Below are positions 8,272 through 18,161 of a stretch of 21,396 nucleotides of DNA, piece after piece (the stretch's first letter is position 1; each line of letters opens with the position of its first letter). The notes under the pieces were generated by a model that saw only the letters and a program-made list of their open reading frames with translations, was not told the origin of the DNA and ran no database searches. A program made the translations under genes and the position numbers. Source of the DNA: Mortierella sp. BCC40632 (lineage: Eukaryota > Mortierellomycota > Mortierellomycetes > Mortierellales > Mortierellaceae); contig WAEK01000057.1 in the NCBI GenBank assembly GCA_011634665.1, positions 1 through 21,396 on the forward strand, written 5' to 3'.

Positions 8272-9212
8272 TCACTGCTTTCCTCCATGTCTACCATCAT
8301 ATTCCACCTCTTTCTTCCATTTTTTATAGACTAATTTTCCATATCTAACCCTCCATTCTCTTTCATGTTCTTGTGAAAAACTGTCCATGTCCTTCCATCT
8401 ACAACTCTTCCATATGTAGTATCTTACCACCTTACATTCTTTTAACATATCATTATCATAATTGTTTGGGCCTTCCACTTTATCTTCCACACTGACTTTG
8501 AACAGTACCTGCGCTGACACCTGAAAACTAGGTCGACACTCGCTCCCTTTCAATATAAGACTTGTCAACGTACCCCTAACAATTATATTATCCCCTTCAT
8601 TGACTATTTTGCGAAAGTCATTTATACTATCTTGATCCTTAAACTCAAACTCAATTCCTACCTTACAATCGTCATTGCGAAAAGGGTCATCTTCAAGATT
8701 TGACCACGATCCGTCCTCATTGTTGATAATAGGCCCTCCTACTACATTAAGCTTGTCATTCAGACCAAAATGTTGCACATTGTCATCCTCATCAATCCAT
8801 CCCATTTTCCCTTTGTACTCAAATTTAACAAGCACCTCCTTATCTTTAAATTCGATTACTTTTCTAATAAATGAGTCAACCATGTTAATACTGTCATGAG
8901 TTCGTTTCATTGTACTATTATTATCACTACATTTAGTTCTTACCCATCATTTAAATCCTTTTCCATCTCATTGATATTATCTCTTGACATCAGACCCTCC
9001 CTGATTTCCTTTGCTGTAAATAACTTTGAAATAATATTAAAATGTCGAGGCCTTCCTCCAAAATCCGCTACTTTCTCTGACAGATTATGAGAGCGAAGTT
9101 TCTTGGGATTATCCCCATCACATTTTCTTTCATCGTGATTTTCTTTTAGCCTCTCATAGTCATTTTTCCTTGCGAAAGAGTTGGTAACTATACCCCAACT
9201 AGAACCAGCCAT
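8272..9212 (-). CDS. Two-exon YERL/OB-like protein, paralogue 2
   Basis: Exon 1 is 8944-9212 and exon 2 is 8272-8890. The 53-nt intron (donor GTAAGA, acceptor CATGACAG) joins in phase 2 into 295 residues. Start ATG 9212 is chosen because the frame further out is not alignable and a TATA box lies 80 bp upstream. Exon 1 has YERL at 19-22 followed by a charged run, and REGLMSR at 71-77, matching paralogue 1 (17-20 and 66-72). Exon 2 has strands at about 165-222 ('VGIEFEF', 'IIVRGTL', 'VSAQVLFKV') like an OB barrel, preceded by an acidic Trp/Asp-rich linker and followed by a basic tail rich in Trp and Lys. Overall identity to paralogue 1 is low; gene structure and motifs carry the case. No function is assigned. 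Confidence 0.65.
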
Positions 9213-9292
9213 TCGCACCTTCGCCTCCTGGAGAATTAAAAAAATAAGATAAACGCTTTGTCGAAAAAATGAGTGCAAACCACTACTATTTA

Positions 9293-9300
9293 TCTTTATA
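9293..9300 (-). promoter_or_regulatory. TATA box, paralogue 2
   Basis: The minus strand reads TTTATAAAGATAAATAG, 81 bp upstream of ATG 9212. Confidence 0.5.
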
Positions 9301-9511
9301 AAATTAGCGTAAAATATACTGATTGTTAAGTTGATTAAACGAAACCGCCCTACATTTTTTTTTTTTTTTAAATTGCTAGTCGCACATTGTTACCCGAAAT
9401 ATACTTTCGCTAAATCTGTCCAACGCAGATGACATGTGACATTTGACAAATCACCTCCTCCTTTTGTGAATACAACATAAAGAATTCTCAACTTATAACA
9501 GACAGCCTAAG
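9301..9511. other. Intergenic, poly-T run and possible start of decayed gene
   Basis: A T13 run lies at about 9356-9370. Around 9433-9475 a plus-strand frame (HVTFDKSPPPFVN) may be a further remnant of the decayed gene that follows. Confidence 0.3.
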
Positions 9512-10049
9512 CTCGAGCGCACTCCTCTTGGCTTTCATCACACAGAGCTCAACGTGCAATCCACTCACTGCGTCCAGACATTGACTGACAAGCACCTCAC
9601 GGTCTGGTTCAGAGGAGCGACTATGTCGAGTCGATAACGACAGATGGACAATGAAGGGTTTCTATCGCGGGATATTTCCATCTTAGCTCACTGAGACGAT
9701 TCAAGCGGCAAGCGATGTACCGCGTGGTATTGGGTGGGAGGCCACTTACAATTTCTATCAAAATATTTTTGACAAGGATTACGGCCTCATTTAGATTCCG
9801 CGTTACAAGGCCGTCATAGAATGGGAACGTGAAAACGGCATCACGACAGGACAAGAATACTCAAAAGTGAGACCGGACAACACCGATGAAAAGGAAGAAT
9901 GAAACAATTGGTTCAAAGACGGGGGCGAGTCAGACGAGATGGACGATCTTTGTGACTGTGGCAAAAGTTCGGAGTTACACAATACCGGCCAACAGGGAAC
10001 ATCTTCACTCATGGAGCGAATGAGTACAGTGGCCAGATGGCGGTTCTGA
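9512..10049 (+). pseudogene. Decayed plus-strand coding region
   Basis: The base composition becomes balanced here, unlike the AT-rich surroundings. Frame 9512-9634 reads as sensible protein (LTVWFRG near its end) and stops at TAA 9635. After a frame change, 9645-10046 reads continuously except for TAG 9684, TAG 9792 and TGA 9900. The stretches between are protein-like, with SDVPRGIGWEATYNFYQ, IPRYKAVIEWERENG and DEMDDLCDCGKSSE. Each of the four stops is one C-to-T step from CAA, CAG or CGA. I infer a dead gene, perhaps from a transposon family; the family is not recognised. The minus-strand open frames here are its shadows. Confidence 0.5.
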
Positions 10050-10342
10050 GAGAAAAGACAAAGCATTAACAGTGACAGTTTGGTTGACATTAGCAGATAG
10101 TGTTTATTTGGTTGACAATTGGCCGAGGAAGCACTGTCCAAACCATTTTTTTTTATTAAAAAAATACACAGCCTAAGCCACGGGTAAGTTTTGCCTGGAG
10201 AAAGCTTGATTCCGCATGCTTATTATCTACTATCGGTAGTCCCTCCTTCATAAAGTCCTTTTTCATCTCAAATAATCGCCATTTTTAATGTTCTTTTACA
10301 GCAAGCAGTAAAACAGTATGAATTCTCATGCCACTATAGTTA
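10050..10342. other. Short intergenic stretch, nothing recognised
   Basis: AT-rich with a T10-A7 inverted run near 10147-10166. No gene seen. Confidence 0.5.
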
Positions 10343-11343
10343 TCAATCAAAGTTTGATTCATGCCTTCCCTTGTTCGATCGGTTAAGAATATTTTCAATG
10401 TCTTGAAACACCTCCAATAGCTGCGTTGTATCTGCATCATTCAACTTCTCCGCGAATAGCTTAACATAGTCTTGATATCCTGTACTCCAAAGTTTGACTT
10501 CAGAAACGCCATTTTCAAGTAAAAACATATTGATCACTTTCATGACAGCGGCTTCCACAACCACCCTCTCTTGCCATTCTTGCTTCTCATCACCAAGTTT
10601 ACGCTCGATTAACCCAAGCGAGCCCTGCAATACTTTTTTTTTTTGCAACCTGACTTTCTGTTCCACAGCCCTCAATACCTCCACCACCTCTTTCCCATCG
10701 AACAAACCAAGCCCAATAATGAGTTTAGCAAGTCTTAGAAGAATGAGCATCCTCAATCCTTGAATCTCAATCCTAATAGTCTCCGACTGGCCTTCAACTC
10801 CTTCCATCATGAGTTCGTCTTGGATCTGGTACGCTCGGCTCAAATCATTCTTTAGTTCCTCGTATCCATGTAAAGTCTCCTTCATGTCAAAGTCTAATGA
10901 AGGAGGCTCCGATGCAGAGAGGTTTTCTCTAGTGCACTCCGTCTTATCTTCCAATAACTGTTCAACATTGACTTTGTTACTCAAACGAATTATCACCCTT
11001 GGATCGTCAACCAAATCAAGCCTTAACACAATACTCGAAAATTTTTTTGTAATATATCAATCTTCTTCTCAAGTATTCTCAAAATGAAAGACCTCCCAGG
11101 TCTCTTGAAATATCTTGTCTCTTTAACAAGAAGTCCAGATTGCTTCTCGGCAACTGCAATAACAGCTTGTAATAGCTTCTTATGTCCTTTAATGCTCTCA
11201 TTCCTGTCCAATAAAGTTGGACACAGAATAGATCCGATTTGTCCATTTTCTACTACCAAGAGATGAACCGTCAGGTTATTGAGCAAATAAACCAACAAAG
11301 CATTATCCAAACAATACTTCATGCTTCTAGTCTGATTTACCAT
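10343..11343 (-). CDS. Two-exon alpha-helical hypothetical protein
   Basis: Two frames overlap by 7 nt. A 77-nt intron (10958-11034; donor GTATTG, branch-like AGTAACA, acceptor GAACAG) removes the stop and joins them in phase 0, giving 307 residues: exon 1 11035-11343, exon 2 10343-10957. The donor is not a strong match, so two alternatives remain: a -1 slip at A-AAA-AAT (11041-11047 region) or a sequencing indel in the A7 run. The protein is predominantly charged and leucine-rich, with probable long helices at about 130-260 and no signal peptide or membrane segment. No family is recognised. A good TATA box 160 bp upstream supports transcription. Confidence 0.55.
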
Positions 11344-11502
11344 TTCTCTCTGATGTAAATGACATGACCAATAATAATTTTCAGAGAATCAGAGAATCAG
11401 AGAGAGACAATTACTCAGAGTAGTCGAATCTGATGTAATACCTTGAGGTTGGGGGAGGTGGAGATAAGAGGTGAGAAGCAAGAAACTCGTTCCTACATTC
11501 CT
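11344..11502 (-). other. 5' UTR of the helical-protein gene
   Basis: It contains a short tandem GAGAATCA/GAGAGA repeat (11383-11406). An apparent 63-residue frame across this region starts with GTG and is not called. Confidence 0.35.
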
Positions 11503-11510
11503 CTTTTATA
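11503..11510 (-). promoter_or_regulatory. TATA box, helical-protein gene
   Basis: The minus strand reads GAGTATAAAAGAGGAATG, nearly the same as the box at 18154-18161 (TAGTATAAAAGAGAGG). Confidence 0.6.
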
Positions 11511-14008
11511 CTCACAACACGAGCGCCTCTCAAACTTACACAACATTCCTTCTTCCGTATTTTCCCTTTATTGCGTCTTACCCTGTCTATTCTTCCTTCC
11601 ACTCACAACAAAAATTCTACATTTCGTCTGACATGGATTTCCCGAAAGATACTCCAAACATAAATTCCTCCTCGGCATTACTACTTGCGGTACAGTTTTT
11701 CTAGCTCGATGGAACTGAATCCCTTATCTGCTTCGGGTTCGTTAGCAGCGCCCTTATCTCATCTACCCCTTCTTCACTTTTTCGACTTTCTTGCTTTCTT
11801 CCATAAAATTTTCCTAACCTTGCTTCCAGACTCTCTGACTCTATCGCGCCACCATTTACTCTCACTAACCCAAAACACCTAAATTTTCCATCTCCACATC
11901 TCAACCAATAACCTGATCATCACATTTCACCATCTCCTTCTTCCACTTCCATAGTCAACATAGTGTCTCTTATTCAAGCCTATTGCACGGACGGCACATC
12001 TTTCAACGACTCCTACTTTCTACATTAATTAGAATTTCTAAATAGACGGCTTGTACTTCAATTTTTCTCTTTCAACACAGTTGAACCAGTCAACCCGGAG
12101 TCAATATCTTGTTTTTAACCACGATTTGAACTGCTTCTTTGAAGATTAACGGCTTCCTTCGCAGTAAACTCTTGTATAACGTAAAATACAAACAATTGCG
12201 GATAAAACATAAACCAATGAAATGGATAGTGCTTTACACACGATGCGTTTAGAAGGTTGACATTCCGTCCCCCTCCCACTCTCTCTCTCGCTCTGAACAC
12301 TCGACAACCATCAACGACCCTCGACTACCCACAGACACCAGATTTTCCCTTCCCTCCCACCTCCCGCCTCTTTTTCAGACTTATTTGTTTCCTGTACAGC
12401 AAGGCGGGCAATACAATGCACTGACTCCACTTGTTTCCTTTGCTTTAAAACATATGAGATGGATTCAACACAAAGCTTTTCCGCGGATTAAATTACTCAA
12501 CAAACTTCCAGCATTCTCCGTCTTATCAAAGGCTTGACCTTTTATTTTCATCAAGGCATAACGGCGTGTTACTCCAAATATTTTTATGATTTTCATATTT
12601 TCATAAAAACGAATATGGGCTGGTGTTTGAACAAATCACCTTTACCATATCACACTAGCACACTCTATGTTCAACAAACCTTGACACATTCTTTGCAATA
12701 TTTTTTCCCATCCACTTTCAATTACAATTCGCATCAGCAGTTCATCCTCTTAAACAAATGCTGTCATCTGAGTTCTCAGAAAAAGGCTACCATGGAATCA
12801 ATCTCGTTCATGTGTCCAACCGAGTTACACATTTTCTAAAAACTCAAAAAGGGTTCTTCAAAAAGAACGAAACATGTGCATTCAGAGTATCTTTCATGAA
12901 TTGTAGAAAGATTAGCAAATGGTTTCCAACAACCACATTATACTCAAACTCTTTCATGAAGGAAAACAATCATTCCGTTATTTTTCATTTAATGAGTTTT
13001 TTACTCGATTCATTCCACTATTATGAACATAATTAAATGCCAAAAGGAATACCGATGGCGATCCCAAATTATAAAAATGCCTTGCTCTTGACTCTTGATA
13101 ATTCGATATCGCCTTTATGCTGAAGTGTCAGCAATTCTCGTCGCGATTATCAGCTCTGCTGATGAACTGCACTTGTACATAATATCTCAGGTATTCCAAG
13201 CGTTCACTAAAACGATCTATATAAGATTGTCAACCATCAAGGACCCACCTCGACAATAAAATATAGATTACGAAACTTCAGTGTTAGATATTAAAAATTA
13301 TCTCATCTTCGAACGAATACTCCCGCATGTTCTGACACCTTTGAGATCAAGTGAAATGCCAGCGGATTTATCTCGAAAGTTACTCTATCGAGTACCACTC
13401 CCACCAAGACTATCTCTTGTTATTAACAAGATATCCTTAGCTTTTTAAAGACATGACTTTAAGCTTATCGCATGCTTTTGTATAGCCATTTTAGTCTCTA
13501 AACGAAAGTGGCTGGCACCAAGTCCGCATCAAAAACAGACATGATTTTGCATTTCACAAAAACTTCCCCCCATCCTTTTTAACCAATAAAGATGAGAGGC
13601 CCTGTCAAATCTCAAATGGTAAATGCAAGGCAAGGAAACGAAGGTCTCCAGTGCATTTAACTAGAAAATCCAATTGTTTCAGGCACCACCCTTCAATGCA
13701 TTTGTTCGACCTGTCCTTCATGCCGAACCATTCCATGTTAAGAACAGTCTTCAGGTGACAGCAAAGACAGTTCTCCAATAAGAGTGGCTGGACATCATCC
13801 CGGCTTTTGGCTAGGATGAATTGATTCCCTCACAGATACCCATCCCTTTGACCAGAAGAGATGGATTCTATTCTTCCATCCCATGCATTTTTCCAGAGTC
13901 CAAAGAATGTTCAATCTTCATATCATAATAAATACCTTTGACCTTCTTTCGAGAAAATTAATATGATAGAGTGCAAGTTTCCAGGCTTCTATGAAATTTC
14001 AATATCTC
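11511..14008. other. 2.5-kb stretch without a convincing gene
   Basis: ATG 11633 opens 23 codons on plus, and 11701-11904 is open on minus; both are short and no splice model kept a frame. ATG 12758 opens 92 codons on plus with weak coding look. A degenerate MITE lies at about 12096-12229. The remainder to 14008 shows no RNA gene, repeat or gene I can support. Confidence 0.45.
12096..12229 (-). mobile_element. Degenerate copy of the 143-bp MITE
   Basis: It aligns with 21224-21366 at GTTTTT, then GAAGATTAACGGCTTCCTTCGCAGTAA against GAGGATTTGCCGCTCCCTTCGCAGTAA, and at the end CAATGAAATGGATAG against CAGATGAAATGGAGAA. The left terminus is not recognisable. Confidence 0.55.
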
Positions 14009-14027
14009 AATAAAAGACGTGACGTCA
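14009..14027 (+). promoter_or_regulatory. TATA-like box and perfect CRE palindrome, zinc-finger gene
   Basis: AATAAAAG (14009-14016) followed by TGACGTCA (14020-14027), the palindromic CRE/ATF site, 59 bp before the start codon. A related GACGTCAC lies upstream of the gene at 5945-7084. Confidence 0.45.
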
Positions 14028-14085
14028 TATTTCACATTCTCAAAACCAGTCTACACACATTTTTTTCCAACCTCGCATCTCCACC

Positions 14086-14622
14086 ATGACAGATCAGGAC
14101 CGTCACACATGCACCTTTGATACTTGTAAACTTGGACTCATTAACAAATCAAATCTATCACGCGTTGACAAAGCCCATGTTTCTCGTTACCACAGCGATG
14201 CTCCTATTAATGTCAAATGCAAGTTCTCTGGAAAAACATTTTCCGTTAAGCGAGACGAAAATGCCAACATGAATTACCGCTGCCCTTGTGGTAAAACGCT
14301 GATTCCAAGATCATCCGTTCTCCGTCATTATAACCTCTGCACCAAGGCCCAAGTATTTTTATATAGCATTCTTTCCGGCTCAAATGTCTTATCAGACGCC
14401 TGTCCATCTTCCCCATCTTTTTCCGCACATACTCAACACGAGCTTCCAACAAGTCAAGGTCAACATTCATCGTTCCCTAAGATCCAAAGGACCAAACAAT
14501 TAACAAAAAAATGGAGATTATCACCTTTGCAACAAAGAGTGAAATTGCATGATGCCGCCATCAACAATCTCAGAACAAGACTTGAAAGGCTTGAAAAGAA
14601 AAATAAACAACATAAAAGTTGA
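14086..14622 (+). CDS. Small zinc-finger protein with C-terminal coiled coil
   Basis: 178 residues, single exon; ATG 14086 sits in a good context (CCACCATGA). The first finger is C9-x4-C14-x16-H31-x4-H36, a slightly long C2H2. The second is C66-P-C68-x12-H81-x3-C85 ('RCPCGKTLIPRSSVLRHYNLC'), a C2HC variant. Residues 90-140 are a polar Ser/Pro/Thr/Gln linker. Residues about 147-176 form a basic heptad-like helix (LQQRVKLHDAAINNLRTRLE), probably a dimerising coiled coil. The expected role is sequence-specific DNA binding as a dimer, in the nucleus. It heads a run of right-hand genes (nuclease-like, protease-like), so it may be the DNA-binding part of an element or a regulator. No named family is recognised. 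Confidence 0.7.
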   Translation: MTDQDRHTCTFDTCKLGLINKSNLSRVDKAHVSRYHSDAPINVKCKFSGKTFSVKRDENANMNYRCPCGKTLIPRSSVLRHYNLCTKAQVFLYSILSGSNVLSDACPSSPSFSAHTQHELPTSQGQHSSFPKIQRTKQLTKKWRLSPLQQRVKLHDAAINNLRTRLERLEKKNKQHKS

Positions 14623-14807
14623 AGAGTATTATCAATACACAGAGCTCCGCAGAGCAGCTCTCTTTCAGATTCATACGATTGTTTATTTCCTAGACAATTT
14701 CAATAATCTCAAAAGCCATCACCTGCACGGACGCGGAATAAATATTTTGTTGAAACGTGACACGTTGTCAGTACCCAAAGCAAATAACAAGAAACAGTTA
14801 TGCTCGG
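14623..14807. other. 3' flank of the zinc-finger gene
   Basis: Short non-coding stretch leading into the tandem repeat. No terminator or RNA recognised. Confidence 0.4.
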
Positions 14808-15223
14808 CATTGAGCTCTTTACTGCAAGAGCGACAGTCATGTCCCACAGACCTGCTAATCTAACCTGCTCGAGAGTAACCATTCTTGGCAACAGCGATCT
14901 CTTTGCTGCACGTGAAACAAATTTCTTGGCACAAGGAGCTCCTTGCTGCACGGGTAACAAATTTCTTGGCACAGGGAGCCCTTTGCTGCACGGGAAACAG
15001 ATGTTCTAGACTCTTTGCTGCACGGGAAACAGATTTCTTGGCACAGGGAGCTCCTTGCTGCACGGGTAACAAATTTCTTGGCACAGGGAGCTCTTTGCTG
15101 CACGGGAAACAGATGATCTAGGAATCGTGAGTTCTTTGCCAGACGGATGTTCTAGGCACAGTGAGCACGGGAAACAAATGTTCTTGGGCGCAGTGAGCTC
15201 TTTACTGCACGGGAAACACATGG
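14808..15223. repeat. 40-bp tandem repeat (minisatellite) with a 112-bp higher-order period
   Basis: The unit is CTTTGCTGCACGGGAAACAG plus ATTTCTTGGCACAGGGAGCT. Clear 40-bp units start at 14901, 14941, 15013, 15053 and 15093. A shortened 30-bp unit (14981-15010) ends GATGTTCTAGA, and a similar end GATGATCTAGG closes the unit at 15093. The block from 14941 recurs at 15053, giving a 112-bp higher-order period. Both edges hold degraded units (14808-14900 and 15134-15223). As 40 is not a multiple of three, the many open frames here are artefacts. A lone half unit (ATTTCTTGGCACAAAG) lies at 18266-18281. Confidence 0.9.
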
Positions 15224-15655
15224 ACCAAAAAAATAGGGTTTTGAGCATTTCGGTACAAAGGGATACAAAAACGACTCTCGCATAATGGACCAATCCAGTC
15301 TACTGTTGACTGCACACGCACAGGAGACAAAGCGCAGCTTTTTTGACCAATCTCCGACACAAGAAATGGACTGAAGCAACCTAACCTAATCATTCTGGAG
15401 ACTGGAAACCTACTGAGCACAGGAATGGTCTGGGGAACCGTTCTGTAAGAGAGGAAGATAAAAATCTGCATGAATAGACGGTCTGGTATGTGATAGCTAT
15501 TACTTCACAGAAGTTGACTGGATCTCAAAAAGCAGCAACACTCTACACTCCATAACACTTTCACTGCCCCTTGTTCCGAAAATTCACTTTATAACAGAAA
15601 ACACTTAAACAACTCTCGCCAGGGTTTCTCGTCATATCCATCTTCGTCTCCTACC
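15224..15655. other. Upstream region of the nuclease-like gene
   Basis: No gene. AGATAAAAATCTG near 15457 is a weak TATA candidate 200 bp before the start codon. Confidence 0.4.
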
Positions 15656-17347
15656 ATGACAACTCACGAAAACGACTATCTTAAAACCAATTTGCCGGAC
15701 AAATACACAATTGAAGGATGGGCACTCAAAGAACTTCACACTAAAAACTCTGCATCGATAAAAGAATTGGAACAAAAATGGACCTCCACTGTGTTAAGAT
15801 CTCTAAGTAAGGAGCCTTTGCGCTCGGAGAAGCACAACGCTTTCCTTCGCTTGTCCCATTTCACAAAGGACACTAGACTTTCATTTTTCAAAAGCGCTAT
15901 GAACTCTGTAAGTTGTTGAAACTGGAGCAGAGTGGATCTTATTCTACCTTTTATTTTTTTTTTTTCCTTTTTTTTTTTAAGTTACTTTTTACGGATTGAC
16001 TAATTCTACCATGGTATCGTATAGTACCAAGTTATTACCGCCATAGCGCCTATTGCAACCGAGAATACAATTGCAGTTGCTGAACTCGAATCGATCTCAC
16101 TACGGGAGAACATTAATTCATTAATTGAATCCAAAGGAAAAAGAAAACGAGCGGACACATCAACAACTACAATTTCACCACGTCAAAGCGACAACAAAGC
16201 ACAGATACCTACTCATTTGTCATTCGATGGTCTACCAAAATCTCTTTCCGATATTTTAAATCGTTTCAACACTGCAATCTCGAATGGTTCAACGAGAATG
16301 CCCTGGGTTCTCAGCTCTGGAACTATCGTGGATGACAAACTTACTGCCTTTGCTTGCTCCCTAAAAGGAGAAGATGCTCTCCACTCCTTTATTTTTGATA
16401 CAAGCAACGCCGACATCATGAGACTATTCACAGAAGCCGAACAGCTTGAAATCCAAACAATAAATCTCCCTAGAAGATCCAACAATTCCTATTTATCCAA
16501 ATACCTCGCAACCTTCAACTATCCGACACTGAAAGAACTACGAACCCGACTTAGAAACAATGACTCGGATGACGTGGACCCTGACAGATGTCACGATCTA
16601 TCCGAGATTCGTTTATGCCGTCGATGGATTTACAAGTCAATCCTTAAAATGGCTGATTTAATGGAGATGGCTTCAGTCCAAAACTTTGGTTCCGATCTCA
16701 AGTCCGAAAGATGGTACGAAATACTCGTTTGGAGTATTCTGGACGAATATGCAATGAATAGCAACAACGTAGAACTGTTAAGGGGTGAGCAGACAAGCAG
16801 TGCTAGCTCATTTCGTAAAAACTCTTTTACACGAACTGCTGGCGAAAGAAAAAAGATGGGGCGAAGGATAGACGGACTGTTTCGATCAAAGTTTGACAAG
16901 ATGGAGATGGGGGGAATCGAACTTGGACGGCAAGAGGAAAATAGCGACGGCACCAAGTACTCTGAAGATGGATTGAAACTGCAAAAGATGCTTAAAGACC
17001 AGTTCGATTTTGCACTCCACCATAAACCCAATATATCCAAAAAGGATGTAGAAATGCTAGGTCTTCACCTTCTGGGTCTTTCGATGCAAGTCATTTCCCT
17101 TGATTGGGTTGGCGGTCTCTTCCTACGGTTCCGTAGAGAGGACAAGACTACCTTGCCGACAACCATGGATAATTTCCATCATTTGCTAATGGCCATGGCC
17201 AGAATTATGTTATTATTCAATCGTCTATCTGACAACATCATCAGAATCAATCCTTCAAGACCTTCCTCTTTACTTGAAGACATTATCAGTCCACCCACCG
17301 AAATTATTCAGCTATCGCAAGAGACGCCAACCGCAACATCTCCTTAA
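15656..17347 (+). CDS. Two-exon PD-(D/E)XK-nuclease-like protein, early-diverging fungal family
   Basis: Exon 1 is 15656-15907 (ATG in CTACCATGA) and exon 2 is 16025-17347. The 117-nt intron (GTAAGT...pyrimidine run, GACTAAT branch, GTATAG) is phase 0, giving 524 residues. A basic cluster GKRKR at about 122-126 could be a nuclear localisation signal. The C-terminal half has helix SERWYEILVW (Glu 312 and 316), then RRIDGLF (Asp 367), then GGIELGR (Glu 383), then TKYSEDGLKLQKMLKD. A helix Glu, strand Asp and strand Glu in this order resembles the PD-(D/E)XK restriction-endonuclease-like core, though the usual Lys after the last Glu is Gly-Arg here. I recall similar RRxDG / E-x-G / KLxKxLKDM proteins as large families in Mucorales; this is memory, not a search. 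Function is inferred; activity may be lost. Confidence 0.65.
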
Positions 17348-17484
17348 AACTATAACATCCCTCATGCTTTTAATAATAAAAAAGGATTAATTTTTCTATT
17401 TCTCCTTCAACATATTCCTCTCTTCATTCCACAACTACTTCCTTCATCAAACCTTTCCACCATACACCCATTCACTCTATACCT
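17348..17484. other. Convergent 3' ends
   Basis: 137 bp between two convergent genes. TTTTAATAATAAAAAAGG near 17368 is a likely polyadenylation region for the plus-strand gene; AATTAATAATAAATTTTAG on minus serves the other. Confidence 0.4.
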
Positions 17485-18102
17485 CTAAAATTTATTATTA
17501 ATTAAAAAATGATACGAACTTAACTCCCTTCTCAGAACAGTAATATCCTTTGAGATCTCGTTCATTAGTCGATGGACTTTATCCTTTATAACGGAGAGCT
17601 GACTTCCTTCTATTCTTTGCGGTTCCACTGACCACCCAACAAGATGACCTTGAATAAACGATAGTCTCTGATAAAAATTCGTAATCTTTTCTACGTAATC
17701 CAACCTCTGCAAACGTTCCCCATTTCCTACTATTTCTTTTGTCAGCTTTGACAACTCTGACCGAAAGTTGTCCTTGTACTTGGTAAATTTATCTTCACTA
17801 TCCGGCATATCCCCTGGTGGTATGTTCTCAATGTCATCAGCATCGTCTGAGTCCTCAAACCAATACCGACAATTAGATTCCGCCACCTCCCACACGACAT
17901 CAAACCACTCCATGTACATCTTAATCCTTGTACCGATCGTTTGGTCCAAAATAGACAGACACTCTTCAAAGTTTTTTTTCCCTCTGTTATATTGCAAATC
18001 CATTGCAGCTATATTGAGCGCACTGTTAAAAGTGCTAAGAGTGGATTTTTTTTTTTTCTTTGCTCTGGATGGCTTGTTTTGGGGCTTCCTTTTCCTATTC
18101 AT
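17485..18102 (-). CDS. Small basic/acidic helical protein with N-terminal NLS
   Basis: 205 residues from ATG 18102, single exon. The first 20 residues are very basic (RKRKPQ...RAKKKKK), a likely nuclear localisation signal. An acidic patch (EDSDDADD and DMPDSED) lies at about 80-105. The remainder is helical and charged, with Trp/Tyr-rich MEWFDVVWEVAESNCRYWFE before it. No family is recognised. It converges on the nuclease-like gene and has its own strong TATA box 50 bp upstream, so it is probably an independent transcription unit. It may act with chromatin or nucleic acid, which is inference from composition only. Confidence 0.6.
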   Translation of the reverse strand: MNRKRKPQNKPSRAKKKKKSTLSTFNSALNIAAMDLQYNRGKKNFEECLSILDQTIGTRIKMYMEWFDVVWEVAESNCRYWFEDSDDADDIENIPPGDMPDSEDKFTKYKDNFRSELSKLTKEIVGNGERLQRLDYVEKITNFYQRLSFIQGHLVGWSVEPQRIEGSQLSVIKDKVHRLMNEISKDITVLRRELSSYHFLINNKF

Positions 18103-18153
18103 TCTGATTTTACACTGAGAGACCTAATCTGGGTATCCCAAATTTCGACCTCT

Positions 18154-18161
18154 CTTTTATA
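18154..18161 (-). promoter_or_regulatory. TATA box, small basic protein gene
   Basis: The minus strand reads TAGTATAAAAGAGAGG, 52 bp upstream of ATG 18102. Confidence 0.6.

Noticed and set aside
9621..10141. Minus-strand open frames of 77 and 112 residues
   Set aside because: They are shadows of the plus-strand decayed gene, which has a more protein-like reading.
14808..15223. CRISPR array
   Set aside because: The units are contiguous variants of one sequence without unique spacers, and the genome is eukaryotic.
14709..15471. Several overlapping open frames rich in CSKE/PVQQ/CCTGN repeats
   Set aside because: They arise from the 40-bp tandem repeat, which shifts frame at each unit, so they are not conserved proteins.
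16217..16219. Start of the nuclease-like protein at 16217
   Set aside because: That codon is TTG and the frame continues upstream to an intron acceptor at 16024 joining an ATG-started exon in phase.
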